This document shows positions 15,994 through 26,389 of a DNA stretch of 36,588 nucleotides, piece after piece. A model generated the notes under the pieces. It was given only the letters and a program-made list of their open reading frames with translations, had not been told where the DNA came from and ran no database searches. The translations under genes and the position numbers were made by a program. How positions within the stretch are numbered: position 1 is the stretch's first letter; each line of letters opens with the position of its first letter. The stretch comes from Priestia aryabhattai B8W22 (GTDB lineage: Bacteria > Bacillota > Bacilli > Bacillales > Bacillaceae_H), in contig NZ_JYOO01000046.1 in the NCBI RefSeq assembly GCF_000956595.1, positions 1 through 36,588 of the forward strand. The letters run 5' to 3'.

Positions 15994-16094
15994 CTTGAAA
16001 GCTGCATTTACTATACCAATGAAAAAATCCGAACGAGTTTGATTCTCAACCAAGAATCAAACTCGTTCGGATCTTTCTTCAACTAAAATACTTT
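15994..16094 (-). repeat. Dispersed terminator repeat, copy A
   Basis: About 100 bp that matches, on the minus strand, the sequence at 24521-24620. The first 33 nt are identical, the stem region is similar, and the flank after the T-run (TTCATTGGTA.) is also shared. The core is a perfect 20-bp stem with a 6-nt loop (16027-16072) followed by six T residues, so it also terminates the EcsC-like gene. Confidence 0.85.
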
Positions 16095-16115
16095 CGCACC
16101 AGTCTCTTTTTATTT

Positions 16116-16901
16116 TTAAGATTGTGAGACCTTTTCCAAAATGCGTCTTTTACGGTAAAGCATCATTCCAACTTCTCCTATGTCAGTAATCGCTTGTTTG
16201 TTAATATACGCCCCAAATACCATTCCTGCTATAGGAATCATTTGAAATAGCTTTTTCCATCCCAAGTTGTCTCTATAAGTTAGAAACACTTCTCTCCAAC
16301 CTTGGAGCTGCTGCAAGCTCTGCGTTCGATTGCCGCTTGCTAATTCTTCTAAAATCGCACGCTTGCCTACAATATCAGAGGATGAAAACTGCATGCATTT
16401 GACCATAAAAATGCGTTCCTCTTGCTCAGTGGGATCGTAACCATAAGAAACAGCCACTTCTTGCAGTGTCTTAAGTGTAAGTCCCAATACAAAAGGAATA
16501 TCAATCGCCAGTGTAAAAATTCCACCTACTCCTGTTGTAGCTCCTTGCAGCTGTGCATTCTTTTTTCGGACTTCAATAAAATACTCCGCCAATTCATCCA
16601 TTTCCTGCAGAGATAAATGCTGAATATCCTCTATTGAAAGCTGATTATTTTCTTGTAACTGGGCTGATGCTTTCTCTAGCGTGGCAGATGTATTAGCTAA
16701 ATACTGACCTCCATTATCAACATACTTAGCAATTTCATCTAATAATTTTTCTATTTTTTGATGAATGAACTTTGGGGTTACTTTATCTAAAGCTGAAAAA
16801 GGCAAGCGAGCCAGCCGCTCCCAGAAAAAAAGTCCTTTTTGGTCTTTCTCCCACTTTTCAATTTTTCGTAATTCTATTCTCAAATGTTCATGCTCTGACA
16901 T
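16116..16901 (-). CDS. EcsC-family protein
   Basis: A 261-residue protein that I recognise as EcsC family by FWERLARLPFSALDKVTPKFI, the central TTGVGGIFTLAIDIPFVLGLTLKTLQEVA stretch (mildly hydrophobic) and the C-terminal IPIAGMVFGAYINKQAITDIGEVGMMLYRKR. The biochemical role of EcsC is not established; in B. subtilis ecsC is next to an ABC transporter, but no such genes are here. It starts 24 bp after the DedA-family gene, so the two are probably co-transcribed. The ribosome site is unclear: AGGAT is too close and GAGGAA rather far from the ATG. Confidence 0.82.
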   Translation of the reverse strand: MSEHEHLRIELRKIEKWEKDQKGLFFWERLARLPFSALDKVTPKFIHQKIEKLLDEIAKYVDNGGQYLANTSATLEKASAQLQENNQLSIEDIQHLSLQEMDELAEYFIEVRKKNAQLQGATTGVGGIFTLAIDIPFVLGLTLKTLQEVAVSYGYDPTEQEERIFMVKCMQFSSSDIVGKRAILEELASGNRTQSLQQLQGWREVFLTYRDNLGWKKLFQMIPIAGMVFGAYINKQAITDIGEVGMMLYRKRRILEKVSQS

Positions 16902-16925
16902 ATCCTCACTCTTTTCCTCGATTTA

Positions 16926-17531
16926 TCAGCTCTGTCCTACTTGTTTATTCCGCACATATTTAATGATAAAAAACAATGCAATTAAAACAACCAGTCCGAT
17001 TCCAATAGGCTGCATATATTGAGACACAATCGGCCCCACCTCTTTCCACTTAGGTCCTAACTTATATCCTAAATATACGTAAATAGCCGTTACTGGAAGC
17101 ATCGCAACAAATGTGTAAATAGAAAACAGCCAGACATTCATTTTTGCCATCCCGCACGGAAAAGAGATAGCCGTGCGCACTCCTGGAATAAACCGTCCAA
17201 AAAAAGCGACCCCGCTGCCGTACTTATTAAAAAAGCGATCGGCAGCGTCAATTTCTTTTTCTTTCACCAAAAAGTATTTTCCATATTTTAAAACCAGCGG
17301 TCGTCCACCGTAACGTCCCAGTGCATAAAGAGTCAACGGTCCACAAACACCGCCTACTGTACCTGCAAGGATAGCCAGATACAAGTTCATATCACCTTGA
17401 TACACCCAATACCCTACTAAAGGTAAAACTAGCTCTGCCGGGACAAACTCAAACGTTAATGCTAAAATTACGCCAAAATAAGAGAGCTGTTTTAGCGCTT
17501 CAATTAAAGAAAGTAAAACCGACTCTAACAA
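16926..17531 (-). CDS. DedA-family membrane protein
   Basis: A 201-residue protein with about five hydrophobic segments and the DedA hallmarks FEFVPAELVLPLVGY, the arginine motif FFGRFIPGVRTAISFPCGMAKM and YVYLGYKLG. Some members act as undecaprenyl-phosphate or phospholipid translocases; which applies here is not readable. The start is TTG at 17531 preceded by GAGGAGGAG. The EcsC-like gene follows. Confidence 0.88.
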   Translation of the reverse strand: MLESVLLSLIEALKQLSYFGVILALTFEFVPAELVLPLVGYWVYQGDMNLYLAILAGTVGGVCGPLTLYALGRYGGRPLVLKYGKYFLVKEKEIDAADRFFNKYGSGVAFFGRFIPGVRTAISFPCGMAKMNVWLFSIYTFVAMLPVTAIYVYLGYKLGPKWKEVGPIVSQYMQPIGIGLVVLIALFFIIKYVRNKQVGQS

Positions 17532-17665
17532 AAATTCTCCTCCTCATGTCATTAAATCTAAGACTGCAAAACTATAATTCAGCCGATTGATAGATAAAAA
17601 CCAACGCGACATAGTTTTTTCCTTTCCCTCTTTACGTATGACGTACTACAAAAGTTTCAATAAAA

Positions 17666-17691
17666 AAAGCGCTAGTTTTATCCAGCGCTTT
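17666..17691 (-). terminator. Intrinsic terminator of the YtvI-like gene
   Basis: An 8-bp stem AAAGCGCT/AGCGCTTT with a 10-nt loop and a T-run on the minus strand, touching the stop codon. Confidence 0.8.
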
Positions 17692-18722
17692 TATAGTTTA
17701 AAGTTAATTTGAATAATACCTACTTTGCGAAGAGCATCGTATAAAATAACTAAAGCCGGTCCTAAAAATAACCCGACAAAACCTAAAAGTTTAAATCCAA
17801 TGTACAAACTAACTAGTGCAGCCAAAGGTGAAATACCCATATTTGTAGAAAATACTTTTGGTTCTACTACACGTCTTACTACCGTAATGACTCCAAATAG
17901 AATAAATAAGCCGATTGCAAGTGAATCATGTCCTTGAGTAAGAGCAAAAATCCCCCACGGGACGAGTACAGAGCCTGTCCCAAGGATTGGTAAGATATCG
18001 ACAATTACAATTAATAAACTAAGAAGCGCGGTATACGGAACATCTAGTAGCCAAAGCCCTACATAAGCCATTATAAAAGTCATGACACTTAAAATAATTT
18101 GTGCCTTGATAAAACCAACCCCCGCTTGGATAAGCTGAGTGATGACAACTTGTAGCTTATATTTCGTTTCTTCTGTTAAGAATGACTTAATTTTATTTTT
18201 AATAGCAGGCAGCTCAAGGCTGATAAATACAAGCGCTACTAAATAAATAAGAAACTCTAATAGAAACCCAGGAACAGTAGCGGCAAAGCTAATGATGATT
18301 TCTACAGTACTTTTTAGTAGAGAATCTAATGAATTCACGGTTTTTTCAAGTGTGCGCTCGATAGAAGAAATCACTTCTGTAGGAAGAGCGTTTGAATAGT
18401 ACTTCCACTTAATAATAGTTGGATAAATTGCGGTTTCATAGATTTCTTTTACAAATGAAGGTGCTATTTTTGAAAGAGCAACCACTTGCGTAACGATTGT
18501 CCGAACAATAAAAAATCCAATAAGTATGAGCGAAACAACATATAAAATGAAGGTCATAAGCACTGCATAGACTCTCTTCATTTTAAAAGATTGATGCAAT
18601 TTTTGAACAATACCCTCAAGTGCTAATGCTGTTAATAAAGCAAACACAATCGGTAAACTGTAAGGGATTAACAAACATACGATTACTACCGAGGCGATGA
18701 CCCATATTCGCTTTTTCCACAT
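17691..18722 (-). CDS. AI-2E/YtvI-type membrane protein
   Basis: A 343-residue membrane protein of the AI-2E transporter (PerM/YtvI) superfamily. It has N-terminal paired helices, a helical extracytoplasmic region (about 90-145) and C-terminal segments with DILPILGTGSVLVPW and the late FVGLFLGPALVIL. The length suits B. subtilis YtvI, described as a sporulation membrane protein; other members export small solutes or act in Na+/H+ exchange, so function is open. GGGGGAT lies 8 nt before the ATG. It is a single-gene unit with its own terminator. Confidence 0.75.
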   Translation of the reverse strand: MWKKRIWVIASVVIVCLLIPYSLPIVFALLTALALEGIVQKLHQSFKMKRVYAVLMTFILYVVSLILIGFFIVRTIVTQVVALSKIAPSFVKEIYETAIYPTIIKWKYYSNALPTEVISSIERTLEKTVNSLDSLLKSTVEIIISFAATVPGFLLEFLIYLVALVFISLELPAIKNKIKSFLTEETKYKLQVVITQLIQAGVGFIKAQIILSVMTFIMAYVGLWLLDVPYTALLSLLIVIVDILPILGTGSVLVPWGIFALTQGHDSLAIGLFILFGVITVVRRVVEPKVFSTNMGISPLAALVSLYIGFKLLGFVGLFLGPALVILYDALRKVGIIQINFKL

Positions 18723-18879
18723 ACTCTACTATCCCCCTACTAGCTAAGCTATCTCTACATTTACTGATAAAGAAAGGAACCAGTGACTGCTTTATGTAAA
18801 AATAAAATTTGGATATTTTTATACCTGATGTTACATATTATAGGGTCAATTCCCATAATAATAAAGGAATTATTATGAA

Positions 18880-18923
18880 AAAAGCTACTTATTCTAATTT
18901 TTTGAATAGAATAAGTAGCTTTT
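18880..18923 (-). terminator. Intrinsic terminator of the glutamate symporter gene
   Basis: A 17-bp stem (AAAAGCTACTTATTCTA and complement) with a 10-nt loop and T-rich tail, 11 bp after the stop codon. Confidence 0.85.
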
Positions 18924-18934
18924 AAGTTTATAAA

Positions 18935-20194
18935 TTAGCCGGCCCTCATGATCTCTGTACCTTTTTTAGGGTCAAATTTACCTTCAGATTTAGACATTAC
19001 GATTGCTGCTAGTGTGTTTCCTACTAAGTTAACAACCGTACGTGCCATATCCATGATTCTGTCTACTCCCGCAATGAAGGCTAATCCTTCTGCCGGAACG
19101 CCGATTGTTCCAAGAGTAGCTAGTAATACAACAAATGATGTTCCTGGCACTGCAGCCATTCCTTTAGATGTAACCATCAATACTAGAATGAGCGTCAGCT
19201 GCTGAACGATCGTTAAATCAATACCATACACTTGCGCTAAGAATAACGCTGCAATAGCTTGATAAAGAACAGAACCATCTAGGTTAAACGTATAACCAAT
19301 TGGTACAACGAACGATACGATAGCTTTTGGACAGCCCATCTTTTCAAGCTTTTCCATAATACGTGGAAGAACTGTCTCAGAACTAGATGTACTGTATGCT
19401 AACAACAGTTCATCTTTCATATAGCGGAATAAGTGGAAAATGTTAATCCCTGCCCATTTCGCGATTCCTCCTAATACAACAAGTAGGAAGAAAATTAACG
19501 CTAAGTAAACTAAGATAACAAGCTTTCCTAATGAAAGGAGTGACTCTAAGCCGAATTTTGAAACTGTTACACCAATTAAAGCAAATACACCAATTGGAGC
19601 CACTTTCATTACAAGGTTTACCACGTGAAACATTGCGTGAGAAACGCCGTCGAAGAATTGTACAACTGGCTTTCCTCTTTCCCCAATTGCCGCTACTCCA
19701 AGTGCAAATAACACTGTAAAGAAGATAATTGCTAGCATGTCTCCTTCAACAATTGACTGGAAGAAGTTTGTCGGAACAATGTGTAAGAACGTTTCAGCCA
19801 CTGACTTTCCTTCTTGCTGTTCGGATGTTTCAACGTATTGTGAAATATCACTCTTCTGTGCTGAATGAATGTCTACACCTTGCCCAGGATGAAAAATATT
19901 AGCAATCAATACACCGATTACAATTGCAAAAGTTGTAATAATTTCAAAATAGAGAATGGTTTTAACGCCAAGCTTTCCGACCTGTTTACCGCTCCCTGCT
20001 CCTGCAACTCCAACGACTAAGCTTGAGATAACAATTGGAATAACAATCATCTTAATTAATCTTAAAAATAGGTCTCCTAGCGGCTGTAGGTATGTTACTA
20101 CACGCGGATCGTTAAACCAAATTACCCCTACAAGAACACCGAGGATTAAACCGGTAAAAATCTGCGTAGCCAAACCAAAACGAATTTTTTTCAT
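18935..20194 (-). CDS. gltP: Dicarboxylate/amino acid:cation symporter, GltP/GltT type
   Basis: A 419-residue DAACS-family transporter. It shows the serine-rich re-entrant hairpin YSTSSSETVLPR, the TM7 motif GYTFNLDGSVLYQ (NLDG in place of NMDG/NMDGT), the SKGMAAVPGTSFVVL hairpin and TM8 DRIMDMARTVVNLVGN. It probably takes up glutamate and aspartate with H+ or Na+. GGGGAGG lies 7 nt before the ATG. The leader of this gene contains a c-di-AMP riboswitch and terminator, linking it to potassium/osmotic homeostasis. gltP versus gltT cannot be decided here. Confidence 0.87.
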   Translation of the reverse strand: MKKIRFGLATQIFTGLILGVLVGVIWFNDPRVVTYLQPLGDLFLRLIKMIVIPIVISSLVVGVAGAGSGKQVGKLGVKTILYFEIITTFAIVIGVLIANIFHPGQGVDIHSAQKSDISQYVETSEQQEGKSVAETFLHIVPTNFFQSIVEGDMLAIIFFTVLFALGVAAIGERGKPVVQFFDGVSHAMFHVVNLVMKVAPIGVFALIGVTVSKFGLESLLSLGKLVILVYLALIFFLLVVLGGIAKWAGINIFHLFRYMKDELLLAYSTSSSETVLPRIMEKLEKMGCPKAIVSFVVPIGYTFNLDGSVLYQAIAALFLAQVYGIDLTIVQQLTLILVLMVTSKGMAAVPGTSFVVLLATLGTIGVPAEGLAFIAGVDRIMDMARTVVNLVGNTLAAIVMSKSEGKFDPKKGTEIMRAG

Positions 20195-20250
20195 AGATGT
20201 ACCTCCCCAAAGATGTATGACATTTGTATATACTTTTCTGAAAAAACAAA

Positions 20251-20282
20251 AAAAGACTATTCTTAAGAAAGAACAGCCTTTT
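20251..20282 (-). terminator. Expression-platform terminator of the c-di-AMP riboswitch
   Basis: AAAAGGCTGTTCTT pairs with AAGAATAGTCTTTT (two G-U pairs) around a short loop and runs into TTTTTTTG. It sits between the aptamer and the symporter gene, as expected for an OFF switch. Confidence 0.82.
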
Positions 20283-20310
20283 ACTTACGCTATTTTGGGC
20301 TCTTTCTCTC

Positions 20311-20435
20311 AATGAAGCAAACGGGGTTAACTGTCGGATTCGGAATTGAGAGTTTCCTACCTTTTTGTAAGGATTCACCCCAAGGCAGCTTTACTGCCGA
20401 TAATGATTCCCCCGCTCTATACGATTAAGCTTATT
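20311..20435 (-). ncRNA. c-di-AMP riboswitch (ydaO-yuaA type)
   Basis: The minus strand carries the conserved blocks of the ydaO-yuaA element in order: GCTTAATC, AGAGCGGGGGAATC, a variable hairpin (GGCAGTAAAGCTGCC), TTGGGGTGAATCC, AGGTAGG, CTCTCAATTCCGAATCCGACA and GTTAACCCCGTTTGC. Closing pairing is AATAAGC with GCTT(C)ATT. In B. subtilis this element binds c-di-AMP and turns off potassium importer genes. CTCTCAAT inside the aptamer (20345-20352) is complementary to ATTGAGAG just after it (20306-20313), overlapping the closing stem; that could be the competing antiterminator pairing. It controls the symporter gene downstream. Confidence 0.9.
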
Positions 20436-20545
20436 ATTCAGTTTTTATAAAATTAAAACGATCTATACGTTGTCATACGTTTTTTACAGTCAATAAAACT
20501 AAACAGAAGTCTTACTTTTACTTAACTTTATACTGCACAAATATT

Positions 20546-20575
20546 AATTTACTATTTTTCGACACGTTTTGTCAA
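20546..20575 (-). promoter_or_regulatory. Possible promoter of the riboswitch-symporter transcript
   Basis: TTGACA (20570-20575), 18-bp spacer, TAAATT (20546-20551) on the minus strand. A weak cre-like sequence (TGTAAGCGTTTTAT, two mismatches) lies upstream at 20587-20600. A second TTGACT nearer the aptamer lacks a well-spaced -10. Confidence 0.35.
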
Positions 20576-20625
20576 TACCCATGTTTATAAAACGCTTACA
20601 AAAGGCGATAATATATATTTATGCA

Positions 20626-20657
20626 AAAAAGCTATTGCAATGTTGCAATAGCTTTTT
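20626..20657 (-). terminator. Intrinsic terminator of uppP
   Basis: A 15-bp perfect stem (AAAAAGCTATTGCAA and complement) with a 2-nt centre and T-run on the minus strand, about 58 bp after the uppP stop codon. Confidence 0.85.
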
Positions 20658-20714
20658 CTTGCTCTTTGAGTCTTAATTAGAAGCTTAAGGGACTAAAGAA
20701 CACGCGTGTTTATT

Positions 20715-21539
20715 TTATAAAAATACAAAATATAGAATAGCTGCTAAAACAATTCGATATAGTGCAAATGGTACTAATTTGATACGATTAATTAATTTCA
20801 GGAAAAAGCGAATAGATATAAGCGCAAAAATAAAGGCGCTGATAAAACCAGCAATAAAAAACGGTAGTGCATCTGATGTGAAATACTGCCAGTTTTTAAC
20901 CAATGAAAGTCCACTTGCTCCTGCCATGATTGGCACTGCCATAATAAATGTAAAATCTGCGGCTGCCTTATGGCTCATTCCAAGAAGAACCCCTCCTGAA
21001 ATTGTTGAGCCTGAACGAGAAAACCCTGGCCAAAGAGCAATACATTGAAACAGTCCTATACCCAGTGCTTGTCCATAAGACATTTGGTCCACCGTCTCTA
21101 CACGCGGACGTTTAGGTCCAAACAAATCTGCTAGAATCATTAATACAGCTCCGACCACTAAGCCAATTAGCACCGTATTTAAAGAAAACAAATGTTCATC
21201 AATGTAATCATCAAACAAAAGTCCTAACACTCCTGCGGGTAACAGACCAACAATTACCTGCATTAAATTCAAGCGATTTGTCGGTCCAATTGGAGCAGCT
21301 GGTTTTTTTCCCAATCCTAATAAATTAATAAAACGATCTTTAAAAATAACAACTACTGCTAAGATCGACCCTAGCTGAATAACAATTTTAAATGTATTAG
21401 CTACTGGAGATGAAAATAATTCTTTTGAATTTAACCACAGGTCATCCACAATAATCATATGCCCAGTTGACGAAACAGGAGCAAACTCTGTTAAACCTTC
21501 TACAATCCCTAAAATGATTGCTACAATAATTTCCCACAT
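20715..21539 (-). CDS. uppP: Undecaprenyl-diphosphatase UppP (BacA family)
   Basis: A 274-residue membrane protein with seven to eight hydrophobic segments. It carries the two catalytic motifs of the BacA family: EGLTEFAPVSSTGH at the N-terminus (usual form EGLTEFLPVSSTGH) and PGFSRSGSTISGG in the second half. It dephosphorylates undecaprenyl pyrophosphate outside the membrane to recycle the carrier lipid for peptidoglycan and gives bacitracin tolerance. The ATG has AAGGCAAGG upstream at long spacing. It is a single-gene unit with a plausible promoter at 21633-21661. Confidence 0.93.
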   Translation of the reverse strand: MWEIIVAIILGIVEGLTEFAPVSSTGHMIIVDDLWLNSKELFSSPVANTFKIVIQLGSILAVVVIFKDRFINLLGLGKKPAAPIGPTNRLNLMQVIVGLLPAGVLGLLFDDYIDEHLFSLNTVLIGLVVGAVLMILADLFGPKRPRVETVDQMSYGQALGIGLFQCIALWPGFSRSGSTISGGVLLGMSHKAAADFTFIMAVPIMAGASGLSLVKNWQYFTSDALPFFIAGFISAFIFALISIRFFLKLINRIKLVPFALYRIVLAAILYFVFL

Positions 21540-21632
21540 AAAGCTATGTACCTTGCCTTTCTTTCAAATTAATAAGCTTATCGCTTCGTTTTACATGCTC
21601 AACTATTTTCCTATTTTGACACTTGCTTTTTT

Positions 21633-21661
21633 ATCATAATTGTTAAAACTATGAAATACAA
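21633..21661 (-). promoter_or_regulatory. Sigma-A promoter of uppP
   Basis: TTGTAT (21656-21661), 17-bp spacer, TATGAT (21633-21638) on the minus strand, about 95 bp upstream of the start codon. Confidence 0.45.
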
Positions 21662-21996
21662 TGTGTATTTGCAAAAAGATAAGAATCTTTAATAATTTGT
21701 AATAAAAAGCTTACATCCTATACCCAAAAAACAAGATATCAGCTTTTATTTGTTTTAAAAAGCAGTCACTATGTTCGGTATAAATTCCGGTACCTTAGCT
21801 AAAAATGAATCATCTAGACTATTTTTCTTTGGTGTGAAAAAATGACTAAATCATTATGTTTTTTCCATCCCCTTTGCTGTCATCTATCATTTTAATCAAC
21901 TAGTGCTGACTTATACGACATATCCCCTAAGTAATTTGAAACTTTTTTCTCTCTTTTCTCGTATATAGTAGTATCTTTTTTAGGAGGCTTTTTACT
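21662..21996. other. Intergenic region between uppP and the small membrane gene
   Basis: About 335 bp of AT-rich sequence between divergent genes. I find no ORF with a ribosome site, no RNA motif I recognise and no clear palindrome. The promoter of the following plus-strand gene must lie in its right part; TTGAAA at about 21938 is followed by TATATA but with a 20-bp gap. Confidence 0.5.
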
Positions 21997-22287
21997 ATGA
22001 ATGGAAATGTACGTACAATGAAATGGGTCACTGCTGGGTACGAAGCCTTGCTGGGAATTCCTTTAATCGGTGCGGGGATTGTTATGGGCTTTAGCTATAC
22101 TCCTCTTTTTATTGGATTTATTCTTCATGCTATCACGCTCATTTTAGCTAATAGACGAGGGTTATCTGCTTATGGAAACATACTAGGGATTGTTACCTCA
22201 CTGGTTGCTTGGGTTCCATTTTTAGGATTTATCATGCATATTATTACAGCTATTGTGATTGCAATCGATGCTGCTAGACAACGCTAA
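21997..22287 (+). CDS. Small multi-pass membrane protein of unknown function
   Basis: A 96-residue hydrophobic protein with three membrane segments (about 13-32, 34-50, 60-90) separated by a short polar NRRGLSAYGN loop and ending in DAARQR. AGGAGG lies 9 nt before the ATG and the terminator overlaps its stop codon, so it is a compact single-gene unit. I do not recognise the family and propose no function. Confidence 0.8.
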   Translation: MNGNVRTMKWVTAGYEALLGIPLIGAGIVMGFSYTPLFIGFILHAITLILANRRGLSAYGNILGIVTSLVAWVPFLGFIMHIITAIVIAIDAARQR

Positions 22288-22296
22288 TTGTCTAGC
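22273..22296 (+). terminator. Intrinsic terminator overlapping the small membrane gene stop
   Basis: A 9-bp stem GCTAGACAA/TTGTCTAGC with the last codon and TAA stop in the loop, followed by seven T residues. Confidence 0.88.
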
Positions 22297-22312
22297 TTTT
22301 TTTATTTAAGGG

Positions 22313-22340
22313 TTGATTTTTTACCGAATGATGGTAAACT
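22313..22340 (+). promoter_or_regulatory. Possible promoter of the TPP riboswitch-thiC transcript
   Basis: TTGATT (22313-22318), 16-bp spacer, TAAACT (22335-22340), about 30 nt upstream of the aptamer. Confidence 0.4.
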
Positions 22341-22373
22341 TAAGCCGTAAATCGAATAATTTGAATGTTATTT

Positions 22374-24520
<2,147 letters not shown>

Positions 24521-24532
<12 letters not shown>

Positions 24533-24620
24533 TTGAAGAAAGATCCGAACGAGCTGAATTCTTGATTAAGAATCCAACTCGTCGGATTTTTTCATTGGTA
24601 GGGTAAACGTAGATTTCATG
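24521..24620 (+). repeat. Dispersed terminator repeat, copy B
   Basis: About 100 bp matching copy A (15994-16094) in opposite orientation. It has an imperfect hairpin (24543-24587), six T residues and the shared TTCATTGGTA flank. It terminates the thiC unit and, from the other side, faces the VanZ-like gene. The stem is less perfect than in copy A. Confidence 0.82.
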
Positions 24621-24633
24621 CATGGAGTTACTT

Positions 24634-25089
24634 TCATCTTTTTTTGAAACGTGCTTTCAGCATGTTCTTAATCCAATATAGTATTTTAATAATAACCCAG
24701 CCTATAAATGTACCTAGCGTATTCAAAAAGATATCATCAATATCAAATACGCGTTCCGTTAGCTTGTACTGTAAAATTTCAATCAAAAAACTGATTAAGA
24801 AACCAGTCGTAAACACTTGAATAAAACCGTCAAACCACTTCATAAACAAAGGAATAAACATTCCAAGAGGCGCAAACATCACGATATTTCCCAGTATATT
24901 TGTCAGAGTGAGCATTATATTCCCGCTGTCCCACATCAGACGGATCGTACTAAATAAATCCAAGTTCATTGCTTTTCCGTAAACATGTTCGTTTTCCCGT
25001 ATGAGAGTAGCATAAATGACCACTGCCGTATACGCAATAAATAGAGTGAACATGACTTTTTTAACGATTGACCTGATGCTTACATTCAC
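24634..25089 (-). CDS. VanZ-like family membrane protein
   Basis: About 151 residues with four hydrophobic segments. VanZ-like features are LTNILGNIVMFAPLGMFIPL, EILQYKLTERVFDIDDIFLNTLGTFIGW and the basic C-terminus. VanZ itself gives low-level teicoplanin resistance in enterococci; most chromosomal relatives have no assigned role. I prefer the GTG at 25089 with AAGGTGAT upstream; the ATG at 25122 has no ribosome site. It is a single gene convergent with thiC, with no van operon nearby. Confidence 0.8.
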   Translation of the reverse strand: MNVSIRSIVKKVMFTLFIAYTAVVIYATLIRENEHVYGKAMNLDLFSTIRLMWDSGNIMLTLTNILGNIVMFAPLGMFIPLFMKWFDGFIQVFTTGFLISFLIEILQYKLTERVFDIDDIFLNTLGTFIGWVIIKILYWIKNMLKARFKKR

Positions 25090-25311
25090 TTCAACATCAC
25101 CTTCTTTGACTCCCAAAACCATTTATTATTATCTATATGTACCCGTCCACTGCTTTCATTCGTAGTGAATGCATTTACATGCTTTTTTATCCTATCACAT
25201 CAATAAATAAATACAATTCCCTTTATACAATTTTATTAAGCTTGATTCTTTATAAATAAAAATCCTCATCATTTTATTCTACTCATTTCATTAATTTCTA
25301 CATCTATAAAT

Positions 25312-25350
25312 AATAAGAAGCAGCGAGATAACACTTCGCTGCTTCTTATT
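25312..25350 (-). terminator. Intrinsic terminator of the CDF transporter gene
   Basis: A perfect 15-bp stem (AATAAGAAGCAGCGA and complement) with a 9-nt loop, abutting the stop codon. The T-run is weak, but the stem ends in T-rich sequence. Confidence 0.78.
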
Positions 25351-26246
25351 TAATCTGGATAATAAGGATTCAAATGGATTAATACTTCCTGAATATTATC
25401 ATGCTTTTTCATAAGTGTAGCTTTGATCTCTCGTCCTAAATCATGGCCTTCCTTAATTGTTTTAAAGTGGTCAATTGAAATACGTACATCCACTAATATG
25501 TAATGGCCATGTTCTCTTGCTCGAACGCGATCAATCCGCTTCACATCTTTAAATTCATAAATACTTTCTTCAAGTTCTTTCAGTAGCTCTTCATCAATAT
25601 TGCCTTCCATTAAGATTTGAAAAGACTCTCCCATCATTTGTCTGGCAATGTTAAAAATTAAATAAGCAACAAAGATACTTGCTATTTTATCTCCGTATAA
25701 CAGCAGTTGAACATCCATTTTATCACCAATAATGGATAATAAAACACCAATTGCCGCCGCAATAGAAGCAACAATATCTGCTTTATGATCAAATGCAATT
25801 GCCTCAATTGCCTTACTGTGGTGCTGCTTCGCTACGTTTAAAGAATAACGGTACAACAACACCTTTGCTATGTATGAAATAACTGCAATCCACATGGCTA
25901 AAATATTTGGAGATTCAACCGGATGGAATAAACCAACGACTCCTTCAAATACCACATAAAATGATACAAGCAATAAAATAATTCCTACAATCCCTGAGAC
26001 AATTACTTCTGCTTTTCCATGCCCATATGGATGATCATCATCTGCCGGCTTATTTGCTACTCGTATAACCAACAAGACAATAATAGAGGCAAATACGTCT
26101 GCTGCAGAGTGAATACCATCAGCAAATACGGCATCACTATTTCCAACCCATCCTACTATTACTTTTCCTAGCGTAAGGGCAATATTGCTCCATACGCTAA
26201 TCCATGCTACTTTTTTGGCAATGGACTCCCTTATACTATTGTTCAT
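25350..26246 (-). CDS. Cation diffusion facilitator (CDF) metal efflux protein
   Basis: A 298-residue CDF protein with six membrane segments and a cytosolic C-terminal domain. Metal-site motifs are FADGIHSAADVF in TM2 and AFDHKADIVAS in TM5; DDDHPYGHGKAE is the cytosolic signature. The C-terminal domain includes VDVRISIDHFKTIKEGHDLGREI. The DxxxD-type TM5 site is found in manganese exporters such as B. subtilis MneP/MneS, so Mn2+ efflux is my first guess, with zinc or iron possible. The start at ATG 26246 follows CGAGGTG; the frame from 26303 lacks a ribosome site. Confidence 0.87.
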   Translation of the reverse strand: MNNSIRESIAKKVAWISVWSNIALTLGKVIVGWVGNSDAVFADGIHSAADVFASIIVLLVIRVANKPADDDHPYGHGKAEVIVSGIVGIILLLVSFYVVFEGVVGLFHPVESPNILAMWIAVISYIAKVLLYRYSLNVAKQHHSKAIEAIAFDHKADIVASIAAAIGVLLSIIGDKMDVQLLLYGDKIASIFVAYLIFNIARQMMGESFQILMEGNIDEELLKELEESIYEFKDVKRIDRVRAREHGHYILVDVRISIDHFKTIKEGHDLGREIKATLMKKHDNIQEVLIHLNPYYPD

Positions 26247-26389
26247 TTGCACACCTCGACTTACTTCTTGAAAAATCAGCTTTTTTATCTTATCACTGTT
26301 CATTCAAGTGGGTCTAGAGCAACCTATTTTCATTTAGCTATATATGTTTCAGCACCGCAAAATTACTGATAATCCACAACATATCTTTC

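Larger units (their letters stand above)
15710..16115. other. Intergenic region rich in repeats
   Basis: About 400 bp without a gene. It contains an imperfect palindrome with TCGACAT ends (15730-15758, no T-run), a GC-rich palindromic element (15846-15977) and copy A of a dispersed terminator repeat (15994-16094). CTAAACAC occurs in the same orientation at 15795-15802 and 15987-15994. Confidence 0.7.

Noticed and set aside
19956-20315. 119-residue plus-strand frame
   Set aside because: It is antisense to gltP and its leader, with low-complexity threonine/proline content and no ribosome site.
20112-20378. 88-residue minus-strand frame across the symporter start
   Set aside because: It covers the c-di-AMP riboswitch and the gltP start; it is explained by those features.
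20587-20600. cre-like site TGTAAGCGTTTTAT near gltP
   Set aside because: Two fixed positions mismatch and it is far upstream; kept only as a note on the promoter.
24634-25089. Glycopeptide-resistance (van) locus because of the VanZ-like gene
   Set aside because: No vanH/A/X or regulators are present; isolated VanZ-like proteins are common in bacilli.
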